Shown here piece by piece: positions 33,576 through 44,780 of a stretch of DNA of 64,000 nucleotides (position 1 is its first letter; each line of letters starts with the position of its first letter). The notes under the pieces were generated by a model. The model ran no database searches. It was given only the letters and a program-made list of their open reading frames with translations, and was not told where the DNA came from. The position numbers and the translations under genes are program-made. This stretch comes from Pedococcus sp031456495 (GTDB lineage Bacteria; Actinomycetota; Actinomycetes; Actinomycetales; Dermatophilaceae). The stretch lies in contig NZ_JAVDUW010000001.1 of the NCBI RefSeq assembly GCF_031456495.1, positions 1,674,001 to 1,738,000 of the forward strand, read 5' to 3'.

Positions 33576-34328
33576 ATGCCGGACCAGAAGCTGACGTGGC
33601 TGACCCGCCGCCCGACGCCCTGGTCCGCGCTCGTCCCGCTGGTGGCGCTCGGTGCGGGCATCCTCTTCGCGACCAGTGCCGCGACCGCCAAGGGCACCGA
33701 CCTGCGGTCCTCGACCTCGGACCTGCCCGGCCTCATCCGCGAGCACACCCGCACCAACGCCCTGGCCGCCCAGCAGGTCGGGTCGCTGCGCGCGCAGGTC
33801 GACCAGCTCTCCGCCAAGCAGGCGCCGGGTGACCTGCGGGTCACCCAGCTCACCCGGCAGGCGGACAGGCTGCAGCTGGCGGCGGGCACCGAGGCGGTCA
33901 CCGGGCCGACCGTCAGGGTCACCCTCACCGACGCCAAGAACGTGCCCGACCCGCTGCCCGACGGCTTCACCGTCGACGACTACGTCGTGCACCAGCAGGA
34001 CGTGCAGGCCGTGGTCAACGCACTGTGGCAGGGCGGCGCCGAGGCGATGATGCTCATGGACCAGCGGGTCATCTCCACCAGCGCCGTCCGGTGCGTCGGC
34101 AACACCCTGATCCTGCAGGGTCGCGTCTACTCGCCGCCCTACGTCATCACCGCGATGGGCGACCCGATGGCGCTGCGGGCCGCGCTCGACACCAGCCCGT
34201 CGGTGCAGATCTACCGGCAGTACGTCGACGCCGTGGGCCTCGGCTACGACCTGCAGACCAAGCCGGAGCAGACGTTCCCCGCGTACGCCGGCTCGATCAA
34301 CCTGCAGTTCGCCAGGACCGGCTCGTGA
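33576..34328 (+). CDS. DUF881 protein
   Basis: The 250-residue protein has one N-terminal membrane helix (WSALVPLVALGAGILFATSA, ~16-36), a coiled-coil-like segment (IREHTRTNALAAQQVGSLRAQVDQL, ~52-85), and the DUF881 globular domain with VVNALWQGGAEAMMLMDQRV, SAVRCVGNTLILQG and YSPPYVITAMGDP. The family is extracytoplasmic, with a fold resembling division-related domains; its role in actinobacterial growth is not settled. Its stop overlaps srtE (GTGA), so it begins the DUF881-srtE-small-protein-pabA operon. Confidence 0.94.
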   Translation: MPDQKLTWLTRRPTPWSALVPLVALGAGILFATSAATAKGTDLRSSTSDLPGLIREHTRTNALAAQQVGSLRAQVDQLSAKQAPGDLRVTQLTRQADRLQLAAGTEAVTGPTVRVTLTDAKNVPDPLPDGFTVDDYVVHQQDVQAVVNALWQGGAEAMMLMDQRVISTSAVRCVGNTLILQGRVYSPPYVITAMGDPMALRAALDTSPSVQIYRQYVDAVGLGYDLQTKPEQTFPAYAGSINLQFARTGS

Positions 34329-35008
34329 AGGCACTGCGCTGGTCGCTCGGCCTCGTCGGCGACCTGCTCGTCACGGCCGGGGCCCTGCTGCTGCTCTTCG
34401 TGGCCTGGCAGCTGTGGTGGACCGACGTCACCGCGAACCGGGTCCAGGGCGACACGGTGCACGCCCTCACCCGCGACTTCGGCACAGGGCGCTCCACCCC
34501 GGCCAGCGAGACGCCCAGGGCCGTCCCGTTCGGCGAGGCCTTCGCGATCCTGCGCATCCCGCGGCTCGGCGCCGACTACGCCCGCCCCGTGCTCGAGGGC
34601 ACCAGCCTCGACATCCTGCAGGAGGGCGTGGGGCACTACACCGGGACCGCGGGCCCCGGCGCCGTCGGCAACTTCGCCGTGGCCGGCCACCGCACGACGT
34701 ACGGACGGCCCTTCCACGACATCGACCGGCTCCGCCCCGGCGACAAGATCGTCGTCGAGACCGCGCAGGCCTACAGCGTGTACGTCGTGCGGCGGCACGA
34801 GATCGTCGACCCCACCGCCGTCCGCGTCATCGCGCCCGTCCCCGACAAGCCGGGCGCGAAGCCGACGGGGCGCTGGATGACCATGACGGCCTGCCACCCC
34901 AAGTACAGCGCGGCGCAGCGCTACGTCGTCTTCGCCGAGCTCGACAGGACCTACCCGCGCGCGAAGGGGCTGCCCGTGGGCACCCTCGCCGCCCCGAAGG
35001 GGGACTGA
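34325..35008 (+). CDS. srtE: Class E sortase
   Basis: Sortases attach surface proteins to the cell wall; class E recognises LAxTG in high-GC Gram positives. The 227-residue protein has an N-terminal membrane helix (LLVTAGALLLLFVAWQLWW) and the catalytic triad His122 in AVAGHRTTYG, Cys190 in MTACHPKYS and Arg199 in AQRYVV. GTG 34325 overlaps the DUF881 stop by four bases. No sorting substrate is evident within this window. Confidence 0.93.
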   Translation: MKALRWSLGLVGDLLVTAGALLLLFVAWQLWWTDVTANRVQGDTVHALTRDFGTGRSTPASETPRAVPFGEAFAILRIPRLGADYARPVLEGTSLDILQEGVGHYTGTAGPGAVGNFAVAGHRTTYGRPFHDIDRLRPGDKIVVETAQAYSVYVVRRHEIVDPTAVRVIAPVPDKPGAKPTGRWMTMTACHPKYSAAQRYVVFAELDRTYPRAKGLPVGTLAAPKGD

Positions 35009-35011
35009 CCC

Positions 35012-35215
35012 GTGCTGTATGCCGCGATCTGGCGCGCCCTGCCCGGCCCTCTCGTCGTGCGGGTGCTGCTCGCGCTCGTGCTGCTCGCGGCGGTGGTCGC
35101 GTTCTGCTTCCTGTGGCTCTTCCCCCGCATCGCGCCGTCGATGCCGTTCAACGACAACACCGTGGACGGTGGCTCGGCCGCCCACATCACGGTCTCGAAG
35201 GTGGTGGCGGCATGA
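35012..35215 (+). CDS. Small conserved membrane protein between srtE and pabA
   Basis: The 67-residue protein has one strong helix (VVRVLLALVLLAAVVAFCFL) and then LWLFPRIAPSMPFNDNTVD, a pattern recurrent at this position in actinobacteria. GTG 35012 lies three bases after the srtE stop, and its stop overlaps the pabA ATG by four bases. The function is unknown. Confidence 0.85.
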   Translation: MLYAAIWRALPGPLVVRVLLALVLLAAVVAFCFLWLFPRIAPSMPFNDNTVDGGSAAHITVSKVVAA

Positions 35216-35871
35216 CCCGCGTCCTGGTCGTCGACAACTACGACTCGTTCGTCTTCACCATCGTCGGGTACCTCCAGCAGCTCGGCGCGCAGTGCGAGGT
35301 GGTGCGCAACGACGCCATCAGCCCAGCCGCCGCGGCGGAGTTCGACGGCGTCCTCGTCTCCCCCGGCCCCGGCACCCCCGAGGAGGCCGGGGTGTCGATG
35401 GCGATGATCGAGGCCTGTGGTGAGCGCGCCCAGCCGATGCTCGGCGTCTGCCTCGGCCACCAGGCGCTCGGCGTCGTGCTCGGGGCCACTGTCGGCCGCG
35501 CCCCCGAGCTGCTGCACGGCAAGACCTCGCGGGTCCTGCACGACGGGACGGGCGTGCTCGAGGGGCTGGCGTCGCCGTTCACCGCGACGCGGTACCACTC
35601 GCTCACCATCGACCCGGCCACGGTGCCGGACCAGCTGCTGCCGAACGGCCACACGGAGTCCGGCATCATCATGGCCGCCCGCCACAGGGACCTGCCGCTG
35701 CACGGGGTGCAGTTCCACCCCGAGAGCGTCCTCACCGAGGGCGGTCACCGGATCCTGGCGAACTGGCTGGTGCTGTGCGGGCTGGACGACGCCGTCGAGC
35801 GGTCGGCCGGGCTCAGCCCGCTCGTGCGGGACGCCGAGGGCGTCGCGCGCGTGGTCGCAGCCGGCGACTGA
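35212..35871 (+). CDS. pabA: Aminodeoxychorismate/anthranilate synthase glutamine amidotransferase
   Basis: A class I glutamine amidotransferase of 219 residues that supplies ammonia to chorismate-using partners in folate (PabB) or tryptophan (TrpE) synthesis. It begins MTRVLVVDNYDSFVFTIVGY and shows VSPGPGTP, the nucleophile GVCLGHQALG (Cys80), and the His-Glu pair in LHGVQFHPESVL. In actinobacteria this origin-linked copy is usually called PabA/TrpG; no pabB or trpE lies nearby, so the partner cannot be identified. It ends 24 bases from the convergent pknB stop. Confidence 0.92.
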   Translation: MTRVLVVDNYDSFVFTIVGYLQQLGAQCEVVRNDAISPAAAAEFDGVLVSPGPGTPEEAGVSMAMIEACGERAQPMLGVCLGHQALGVVLGATVGRAPELLHGKTSRVLHDGTGVLEGLASPFTATRYHSLTIDPATVPDQLLPNGHTESGIIMAARHRDLPLHGVQFHPESVLTEGGHRILANWLVLCGLDDAVERSAGLSPLVRDAEGVARVVAAGD

Positions 35872-35895
35872 CGCAGCGGCTCCTTCCCGCGCGCC

Positions 35896-37751
<1,856 letters not shown>

Positions 37752-37755
<4 letters not shown>

Positions 37756-39011
37756 TTCTTCTTCTCTCCCTTGCCCTTGCCCTTGCCCGGCTGGTGCGCG
37801 GGCGGCGGCTGGGGCTGGCTGGCTGCGGGTTTCGCGGTCGTGGTCGTGCTGGTCGTGCGCGCGGTCGTCGGGGTTGACGAGGTCGCCCTTGTGGTGACGC
37901 TGCCGGCGGGTGTCGGGTTGGTGGTCTTCCCGGACGTGGAGCCGCCGGCACGTCCGCCGAGGGCGAGCGCGAGGACCAGGACGAGCAGGACGGCGGCGAG
38001 CCCGACGACCGGGAGCAGCCACGCCGGGCGCCGGGTGTCGTGCTCGACCGTGCTCTCCGTGACGCGCAGGGCGGCCTGGGCCGGCGTGGTGACCAGCACC
38101 GACGTGGGCAGGGCCTCGTCCGGTGCCAGGCCGGGGGCGCCGGCCACGACAGGCGAGACGGCCGAACGTGCCCCCGGGAGGAGGTGCTCGGGAACCTCGC
38201 CGTCGGGGAGGGAGAGGGCCTCGGCGAACTCGGCCGCGCTCGGGGGGCGTTTCGCGGGGTCCTTGGCCAGGGCCGCCATCACGGTGGTGCGCAGCGGCTC
38301 GCCGATCTCGTCCGACAGCTGCGGCGCCGGCTGGCTGACGTGCGCCAGGGCGGTGGTCACCATGGTGTCGCCGGAGAACGGCCGGCGTCCGGTGAGCATC
38401 TCGTAGCCCACCACCGCCAGGGCGTACACGTCGCTCAGGGGGCCGGCGGGCTCACCCTGCGCCTGCTCGGGCGACAGGTAGTGCGGGGTGCCGAGGACCT
38501 CGCCGGTCTGGGTCATCGGCGCCTCGTTGAGCGCCCGGGCGATGCCGAAGTCGGTGAGCTTGGCGTACCCGTCGGCGTTGACGACGATGTTCGCCGGCTT
38601 CACGTCGCGGTGCACGACCCCCGCCTCGTGCGCGGCCTGCAGGGCCCGGGCCGTCTGGACGAGGATGTCGCGCACCTCCTCCTGCGGCAGCGGTGCCCGC
38701 TCGCGGATGATCGCCGAGAGCGGCTCGCCCTCGAGGAGCTCCATCACGAGGTATGCCGTGCCGGAGTCGTCGCCGAAGTCGTGGACGGTGCCGATGTTGG
38801 GGTGGCTGAGCCCGCCGCTGTGCCGCGCCTCGGCGTGGAACCGCTCGACGAAGGCAGCGTCGTCCGAGCCGTCCGGGCGCAGCACCTTCACGGCGACGTC
38901 GCGGTCGAGGGTGGCGTCGTGGGCGCGCCAGACCTCGCCCATGCCGCCGGCCGCGATGCGCTCGGTGAGGTGGTAGCGGGAGGCCAGGACCTGGCCGGTC
39001 TCGAAGCTCAC
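37752..39011 (-). CDS. pknA: Ser/Thr protein kinase PknA
   Basis: The 419-residue kinase has a complete catalytic core (AAGGMGEVWRAHD, VAVKVLR, HRDVKPANIVV, LTDFGIARA, GTPHYLSPEQ) and a membrane helix near residue 330 (WLLPVVGLAAVLLVLVLAL), followed by a short Thr/Pro/Lys-rich external tail ending GKGKGKGEKKK and no PASTA domain. PknA partners PknB in controlling cell shape and division (established in mycobacteria). GTG 39011 overlaps the pbpA stop by four bases. Confidence 0.95.
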
Positions 39012-40465
39012 CTGCCCAGCACCGCTTCCATGACGGCCTTGGCGATGGGGGCGGCCACGCGTCCGCCGAAGGCCTCGCTGCCGGCGTTGCCGCCGTCCTC
39101 GACGACGACCGCGACCGCGACCTTCGGGTCCTGGGCGGGCGCGAACGAGATGAACCACGCGTGCGGCGGCTGGCCCGTGGCGTGCTGGGCCGTGCCGGTC
39201 TTGCCCGCGACCTCGACCCCGCTGATCTGCGCGGCGGTGCCGGTGCCGGACTTCACGACGGTCTCCATCATCCGCGTGAGAGCGGCCGCGGTGTTGGCGG
39301 AGACGGCCTGGGACAGCTGCTCGGGCTGGGCCTCGTCGATGGTCTCGAGGTCGGAGGAGGTCACCTTGGAGACGAGGTAGGGCTTCATCACGATGCCCTT
39401 GTTGGCGATGGCCGCGGCGACCATGGCCATCTGCAGCGGCGTGACGCGCACGTCGTACTGTCCGATGGCGGACTGCGCGAGCTGCGGCTCGTTGAGCTGG
39501 GCCGGCACGCTGCTCGGCGTCACCGTCATGGGGATCGAGAGCCGGTCGCCGATGCCGAACTTGGCCGCCTGCGCGCGGAACGCGTCCGCGCCGACCTGCA
39601 TGCCGAGCCAGCCGTATGCCGTGTTGCACGAGATCTCGAGGGCGTGGGTGAGGGAGGTCTTGTCGTTCGGCCCACAGGGGCGGCGGTCGTCGTTGGGCAG
39701 GTTGACCGTCGTCTGGGGCAGGTCGAGCGTGGCCGGACCCGGGATCTGGCTCTCCTCGGTGAACTTGCCGGACTCCAGCGCCGCGGCCGTGGTCACGACC
39801 TTGAAGGTCGACCCGGGCGGGTAGAGGTTGCCGGCGATGGCACGGTCGACCATGGGCCGGTCACCGTCGGCGTTGAGCTTCTTCCAGGCGGCGACGACCT
39901 TGGTGGTGTCGTGGCTGCTCAGGACCGACGGGTCGTACGACGGGTGGCTCACGAGCGCGAGGACCTCGCCGGTCTTGGGGTTGAGCGCTACGACGGCCCC
40001 CCGCTGGTTGCCGAGGGCCTTGTCGGCCGCGGCCTGGGCCTTGGCGTCGAGGGTGAGCTCGAGGCTGGCGCCGGTCTGCTCCTTGCCGGTGAGGATGTCG
40101 GACACCCGGCGGTAGAAGAGCTTGTCCGAGGCACCGGACAGCAGCGAGTCCTCGGCCCCCTCGATGCCTCCCCCCGCGCCGTACGTGAACGAGTAGTAGC
40201 CGGTGACGTGCGCGTACAGGTCCTTCTTGGGGTACGTCCGCAGCCACTTGAGCTCGTCCTTCGAGGGGACGGACTTGGCGATGGGGGCGCCGCCGACGAG
40301 GATCTGCCCGCGCTCGCGGGCGTACGTCGCGAGCAGGGTGCGCCGGTTGTCCGGCCGCTCGTTGAGCGACCTGGCCTGCACGAACTGGATGAGGGTCGTC
40401 GACACGAGCAGCGCGCTGAACAGCAGCGCGACCACGGTCGACAGGCGGCGGATGGGGGCGTTCAC
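39008..40465 (-). CDS. pbpA: Class B penicillin-binding protein PbpA
   Basis: A monofunctional transpeptidase that crosslinks peptidoglycan, working with the adjacent SEDS glycosyltransferase. The 485-residue protein has an N-terminal membrane anchor (STVVALLFSALLVSTTLIQF) and the penicillin-binding motifs: PPGSTFKV (active Ser219), SCNTAYG (SxN) and AGKTGTAQ (KTG at ~422). GTG 40465 overlaps the rodA stop. This fixed pairing within the kinase operon is conserved in actinobacteria. Confidence 0.96.
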   Translation of the reverse strand: MNAPIRRLSTVVALLFSALLVSTTLIQFVQARSLNERPDNRRTLLATYARERGQILVGGAPIAKSVPSKDELKWLRTYPKKDLYAHVTGYYSFTYGAGGGIEGAEDSLLSGASDKLFYRRVSDILTGKEQTGASLELTLDAKAQAAADKALGNQRGAVVALNPKTGEVLALVSHPSYDPSVLSSHDTTKVVAAWKKLNADGDRPMVDRAIAGNLYPPGSTFKVVTTAAALESGKFTEESQIPGPATLDLPQTTVNLPNDDRRPCGPNDKTSLTHALEISCNTAYGWLGMQVGADAFRAQAAKFGIGDRLSIPMTVTPSSVPAQLNEPQLAQSAIGQYDVRVTPLQMAMVAAAIANKGIVMKPYLVSKVTSSDLETIDEAQPEQLSQAVSANTAAALTRMMETVVKSGTGTAAQISGVEVAGKTGTAQHATGQPPHAWFISFAPAQDPKVAVAVVVEDGGNAGSEAFGGRVAAPIAKAVMEAVLGR

Positions 40466-41838
40466 CGGACCGGCACCACTTCCGTGCGGGCCTCGGCGGC
40501 GGCGCTGGGGCCCTCCGGCACCTCGGCCACGGGGCGCCGGGCGCGGTCGCTGATCCGCAGGAGCAGCGCGACGAGCGACCAGTTGGCCAGCAGCGAGGAC
40601 CCTCCGTAGGACAGGAACGGCATGGTCAGGCCGGTGAGCGGGATGACGCGCGTGACGCCACCGACGACGACGAAGCACTGCAGCGCCACCGAGAACGCCA
40701 GGCCCGCCGCGAGCAGCTTGCCGAAGCCGTCACGCACGCCGATCGCGGTGCGCATGCCGCGCTCGACGATGAGGACGTAGCAGATCAGCAGGGCGAAGAC
40801 GCCGATGAGGCCGAGCTCCTCGCCGAAGCTCGGGACGATGAAGTCGGACTCGGCGAAGTACGTGAGGTCGGGACGTCCGCGGCCCAGGCCGGTGCCGAGG
40901 AGGCCGCCGGCAGCCATCCCCATGAGGCCCTTGGCGACCTGGTCGGACTGCCCCGGGGCGAACGGGTCGAGCCACAGCTGCACCCGCTCCTGCACGTGGC
41001 CGAAGATCAGGTACGCGACGTAGGCACCGGCGCAGAACAGGGTCATGCCGATCGCGATCCACGAGACCCGTTCGGTGGCGACGTAGAGCATGGCGACGAA
41101 CAGGCCGAACAGCAGCAGCGAGGAGCCGAGGTCGGTCTCGAAGACGAGGACCCCGAGCGACAGCGCCCACGCCACGAGGATCGGGCCGAGGTCGCGCCCA
41201 CGTGGCAAGGTCAGGCCGAGGAACTTGCGTCCCGCGAGCGACAGGGCGTCACGGGTCTGCACGAGGTACCCGGCGAAGAAGATCGCCAGCAGGATCTTGG
41301 CGACCTCACCGGGCTGGAAGGTGAACGGACCCAGGCCGATCCAGATGCGGGAGCCGTAGACCGACCGCCCGATGCCCGGCACGAGCGGCATGATGAGCAG
41401 CACGAACGCGGCGACCGCCGCGGTGAAGGTGTAGCGGCGCAGGACGCGGTGGTCGCGCAGGAGCCAGATGACGCCGGCGGCGATCGCGACCGACAGCGCG
41501 CTCCAGGTCAGCTGCTTGAGGGCCAGCCCCTCGCCGAGCGAGCGCCCGTGCGCGAGGTCGAGCCGGTGGATCATGACCAGGCCGAGGCCGTTGAGCAGCG
41601 TCACGATCGGCAGCAGGAGCGGGTCGGCGTACGCGGCCTTCCAGCGCAGCAGCAGGTGGAAGCCGACGGCGAGCACCAGCAGCCCGGCGACCTGGGTCGT
41701 CAGGCCGGGCGGGACGCTGCCGCTGACGGCGAGCGAGACGTTGACGTACGCCAGCACGACGATGCCGACGGCCATCAGCAGCAGCACCAGCTCGACGTTG
41801 CGGCGGGTGCGCGGGGGATGGCTCGAGACGGTCGTCAT
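40462..41838 (-). CDS. rodA: SEDS-family peptidoglycan glycosyltransferase RodA/FtsW type
   Basis: SEDS proteins polymerise lipid II into glycan strands. The 458-residue protein has about ten to twelve membrane helices and the family signatures ALKQLTWSALSVAIA, FQPGEVAKILLAIFFAGYL, ETDLGSSLLLFGLF and TGLTMPFLSYGGSSLLANW. Naming as RodA rather than FtsW rests on location beside pbpA; sequence alone does not fully decide. ATG 41838 overlaps the pstP stop (ATGA). Confidence 0.94.
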   Translation of the reverse strand: MTTVSSHPPRTRRNVELVLLLMAVGIVVLAYVNVSLAVSGSVPPGLTTQVAGLLVLAVGFHLLLRWKAAYADPLLLPIVTLLNGLGLVMIHRLDLAHGRSLGEGLALKQLTWSALSVAIAAGVIWLLRDHRVLRRYTFTAAVAAFVLLIMPLVPGIGRSVYGSRIWIGLGPFTFQPGEVAKILLAIFFAGYLVQTRDALSLAGRKFLGLTLPRGRDLGPILVAWALSLGVLVFETDLGSSLLLFGLFVAMLYVATERVSWIAIGMTLFCAGAYVAYLIFGHVQERVQLWLDPFAPGQSDQVAKGLMGMAAGGLLGTGLGRGRPDLTYFAESDFIVPSFGEELGLIGVFALLICYVLIVERGMRTAIGVRDGFGKLLAAGLAFSVALQCFVVVGGVTRVIPLTGLTMPFLSYGGSSLLANWSLVALLLRISDRARRPVAEVPEGPSAAAEARTEVVPVR

Positions 41839-43187
41839 GGCTTGGCGGTGGTCGACGGGCTGCTGGTGGGGCCGGCCGTCGTGCTCGGGGTGGTCGTGGT
41901 CGACGGCGTCGGCGTGGTCGAGCCGGAGCCGTCGCACTCGTTACCGGTCGCGCGGGCCACCGCGCAGCGGGAGGCCTCCATCCGCAGCTGCTCCACCAGC
42001 GTCTCGGCGGCCTTGCGGGTGTCGGTGGAGACGGTCGACTGGACCTTGTTGCGGTAGAAGTCCGGCAGGTCCGAGACCTGCACGTCGGTCTGCTGCTCGA
42101 CGTGCGACAGGCTCACCGGGCCGATGTCCTGCGACACGCCCTGGAAGACCGCGACCTGCCCGCCGTGCGCCCCGACGAACCACTGGCGCTGGGTCCAGGC
42201 GTATGCCGCGTACGCGCCGCCGCCGACCACGACGAGGACGACGAGCAGCAGCGCGAGCCGGCGCACCCACCGTCCCGGTCCGGCCGGGCCCTCCTCGGCC
42301 AGGGGGACCCCGTCGTCGTCGTCCTGCTCGCCGGCTGCCTCGCGGGCGAGGGCTGCCGCCTTGCCTGCGGGCGTGAGGGGGATGGGGCGGGTGCCGCCGC
42401 GCCCGCCGCGGGAGGCCGCGGCGCCGACGATCTGCGGCTGGGTCGGGGTCTCCTGGGCGCGGGTGGCGTCGAGGACGTCCCCGATGACGATCGTGACGTT
42501 GTCCGGTGCCCCGGCCTTGAGGGCCAGCTCGACGAGCCGGTCGGCCGTGCGGCCCGGGGACTCCCCGGCGGTGAGCACCTCGGCGACGGTGTCGGCCGCC
42601 ACGTAGTCGGTGAGGCCGTCGGAGGCGATGAGGTAGCGGTCTCCGACCCGGGCCTCGCGGACGGCGATGTCCGGCTCGTCGTCGGGTGCACCCGTGAGGA
42701 CCCGGGTGACCAGGGACCGCTGCGGGTGGCCGATCGCCTCGTCCGCGGTGATCCGGCCCTCGTCGACGAGGCTCTGGACGAACGAGTGGTCCTTGGTGAT
42801 CTGGGTGACCTCGCCGTCGCGGACGAGGAAGGCGCGGGAGTCGCCGATGTGGGCGAGGACCAGCTTGTTGCGCGAGCGCAGGATCGCGATGAGCGTCGTG
42901 CCCATGCCGTGCAGGCTCGGGTCGCTGCGGACCATGTCGGCGAGCTCGGCGTTGGCGCGCTCGATGCGCTCGAGCAGCGCCTTGCTCGCCTCGGCGGACC
43001 CGTGGGCCTCGTCGTCGAGGTCGGCCAGCGCACCGATCACCACCGAGGAGGCGATGTCACCGCCGGCGTGCCCGCCCATGCCGTCGGCCATGGCGAGGAG
43101 CCGGGACCCGGCATACCCGGAGTCCTGGTTCTCCGACCGCACCATCCCGACGTCGGAGCGGGCGGCATAGTTGAACGCGAAGGGCAT
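41835..43187 (-). CDS. pstP: PP2C-family Ser/Thr phosphatase PstP
   Basis: PstP reverses PknA/PknB phosphorylation. The 450-residue protein has a PPM catalytic domain with metal-binding motifs (VRSENQDSGY, MADGMGGHAGGD, AHIGDSRAFL, TKDHSFV, ASDGLTDY, DNVTIVIGD), a flexible linker to ~310, a membrane helix (LALLLVVLVVVGGGAYAAYAW) and an extracytoplasmic domain with two Cys (SRCAVARATGNECDG), then a Thr/Ser/Pro tail. ATG 43187 is 12 bases after the fhaB stop. The membrane topology matches mycobacterial PstP. Confidence 0.96.
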   Translation of the reverse strand: MPFAFNYAARSDVGMVRSENQDSGYAGSRLLAMADGMGGHAGGDIASSVVIGALADLDDEAHGSAEASKALLERIERANAELADMVRSDPSLHGMGTTLIAILRSRNKLVLAHIGDSRAFLVRDGEVTQITKDHSFVQSLVDEGRITADEAIGHPQRSLVTRVLTGAPDDEPDIAVREARVGDRYLIASDGLTDYVAADTVAEVLTAGESPGRTADRLVELALKAGAPDNVTIVIGDVLDATRAQETPTQPQIVGAAASRGGRGGTRPIPLTPAGKAAALAREAAGEQDDDDGVPLAEEGPAGPGRWVRRLALLLVVLVVVGGGAYAAYAWTQRQWFVGAHGGQVAVFQGVSQDIGPVSLSHVEQQTDVQVSDLPDFYRNKVQSTVSTDTRKAAETLVEQLRMEASRCAVARATGNECDGSGSTTPTPSTTTTPSTTAGPTSSPSTTAKP

Positions 43188-43199
43188 CGTGGTCGCTGC

Positions 43200-43703
43200 C
43201 TATCGCCGCAGCTCGATGACGGTCTTGCCGATGCGCAGGCTGGTGCCCGCCTCGACGCGGACGGGCTCGGTGAGCCGCTGAGTGCCCAGCCAGGTGCCGT
43301 TGGTCGAGCCGAGGTCCTCGATGAACCACGCACCGTCGCGCTGGAACACGCGGGCGTGCCGGCCGCTGGCGAAGTCGTCGTCGAGCACGAGCGCGCACTC
43401 GGGGTTGCGGCCGATCACCGTGCCGGCCTCGCGCAGCGGCAGGGAGGTGCCGGTGAGCGACCCCTGGGTGACGACGAGCGTGCGGGGGGCGGTGGAGTGC
43501 GGCTGGCGCTTGGCCGGGCGGGGCTGCTCGCGGGCAGGCGGCGCCGCGGGACCGCGGGCGGGACGCGACGGCTTGCGCGGGGTCCGGCTCATGACGCGGG
43601 TGCCGTACAGGTCGCCGCGCAGCACGCCGACGACGCTGAACACGAAGACCCACAGGAGGACGAGCAGGCCGAGGCGGATGATCGTCAGGGTGAGCTCACT
43701 CAT
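43200..43703 (-). CDS. fhaB: FHA-domain protein FhaB
   Basis: A 167-residue protein with an N-terminal membrane helix (LTLTIIRLGLLVLLWVFVFS), a basic linker and a C-terminal FHA domain (VIGRNPECALVL, GRHARVFQRDGAWFIEDLGS, TNGTWLG). FHA domains bind phosphothreonine, here on PknA/PknB targets or PbpA; the mycobacterial homologue (FipA) supports septum growth. It is separated from fhaA by nine bases and from pstP by 12. Confidence 0.94.
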   Translation of the reverse strand: MSELTLTIIRLGLLVLLWVFVFSVVGVLRGDLYGTRVMSRTPRKPSRPARGPAAPPAREQPRPAKRQPHSTAPRTLVVTQGSLTGTSLPLREAGTVIGRNPECALVLDDDFASGRHARVFQRDGAWFIEDLGSTNGTWLGTQRLTEPVRVEAGTSLRIGKTVIELRR

Positions 43704-43712
43704 GCGGGGACA

Positions 43713-44540
43713 TCACCGCCGACCGGCGCGGTAGACGACAGAGGTGCGGCCCACCGTGATCCGGTCCCCGTCGGACAGGCGCTGGCTGCTGATCCTCTCG
43801 CTGTTGACGAACGTCCCGTTGGTCGAGCCGAGGTCCTTGATGCTCACGACCAGGTGCGGGCCGTCGTGGGTGACCCGGATCTCGCTGTGGCGCCGGGAGA
43901 TGCCGGGGTCGTCGAGGATGATGTCGGCGCTGTCGTCCCGCCCGAGCACCGTGATGGCGCCCATCAGGGGGTAGCGCTCGCCGTCGACGTCGAGCCACGG
44001 CCGGTCGGCCGGGTTGGGGCGCCGGGGCGGTGCCGGCTGGACCGGCGCCTGGCGCTGGGTGGCCTCGAGGCCGTCGGCGTCCGGGGCCGAGATCGGCGGG
44101 GGCACCGGTGCCGGGGCGGCGGCAGGGGCCGGTGCGGGCGAGGCCGCACGGCTCGGGGCAGCTCCGGGGCGGCGCGCGGTGGAGGTCCGCAGCCGGAACA
44201 CGCCGGTCTCGAGGTCGTTCGCGCTGGAGAAGGAGACCTGGATGGGGCCCCCGGGCTGGTAGCGCTGGGACTCTGCGTGCTCCTGGGCGGCGGCGATCAG
44301 CTCGTTCTCGAGCTCCTCGTCGTAACCGCCGAGGCGGTCGTAGTCGGTGTCGGAGAGCTCGACGGTGTAGAGGTTGGGGACGATCGTGCGCCCCGGGCCG
44401 AGGATGGCGGCCCGGTCGTCCATGGCCCGGCGGATCGCGCTCGCGATCTCGACCGGCTGCACCTCGGACTTGAAGGCCCGTGCGAAGGCACCGTTGACGG
44501 CACGCTCGAGGCGCCGCTCGACGCGGTCGAACAGTCCCAC
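43713..44540 (-). CDS. fhaA: DUF3662/FHA-domain protein FhaA
   Basis: The 275-residue protein carries an N-terminal DUF3662 domain (VGLFDRVERRLERAVNGAFA, KSEVQPVEIASAIRRAMDD, GPGRTIVPNLYTVELS) and a C-terminal FHA domain (VLGRDDSADIILDD, ISRRHSEIRVTHDG, STNGTFVNSERI), joined by a Pro/Ala linker. FhaA binds phosphorylated MviN/CwlM-type partners in mycobacteria. GTG 44540 is chosen over GTG 44549 because AAGGAG lies eight bases before it, and homologues start MG(L/V)xxRxE. It is the first gene of the seven-gene operon down to pknB. Confidence 0.94.
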   Translation of the reverse strand: MGLFDRVERRLERAVNGAFARAFKSEVQPVEIASAIRRAMDDRAAILGPGRTIVPNLYTVELSDTDYDRLGGYDEELENELIAAAQEHAESQRYQPGGPIQVSFSSANDLETGVFRLRTSTARRPGAAPSRAASPAPAPAAAPAPVPPPISAPDADGLEATQRQAPVQPAPPRRPNPADRPWLDVDGERYPLMGAITVLGRDDSADIILDDPGISRRHSEIRVTHDGPHLVVSIKDLGSTNGTFVNSERISSQRLSDGDRITVGRTSVVYRAGRR

Positions 44541-44652
44541 CTCTCGCACTCCTTCCGTGTGTCCGGCACACGATCGTAACCGGGTCGGCCGGGTGGAGCC
44601 GTGCCGCCGTGCGGAGGGTCGTCCTCAGATGTGCGCCCGCAGGCCACCCGGT

Positions 44653-44682
44653 TTGGCGAACGATGGGGACGTACCCCACAAT
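44653..44682 (+). promoter_or_regulatory. Probable tRNA-Leu promoter
   Basis: TTGGCG (44653-44658), an 18-base spacer and CACAAT (44677-44682) precede the tRNA by 13 bases. The divergent fhaA promoter must lie in the same ~150-base gap but is not obvious. Confidence 0.5.
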
Positions 44683-44695
44683 GGGGGCCGTCCAC

Positions 44696-44778
44696 GCGCA
44701 AGTGGCGGAACGGCAGACGCGCTGTCTTCAGGTGGCAGTGTCCTTACGGGCGTGGGGGTTCAAATCCCCCCTTGCGCA
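44696..44778 (+). tRNA. tRNA-Leu (anticodon CAG)
   Basis: An 83-base class II tRNA. GCGCAAG (44696-44702) pairs with CTTGCGC (44771-44777); the anticodon stem CTGTC/GGCAG holds loop TTCAGGT with CAG; a long variable arm GTGTCCTTACGGGCGT follows; the T-arm is GGGGGTTCAAATCCCCC. CCA is not encoded. Confidence 0.96.
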
Positions 44779-44780
44779 CT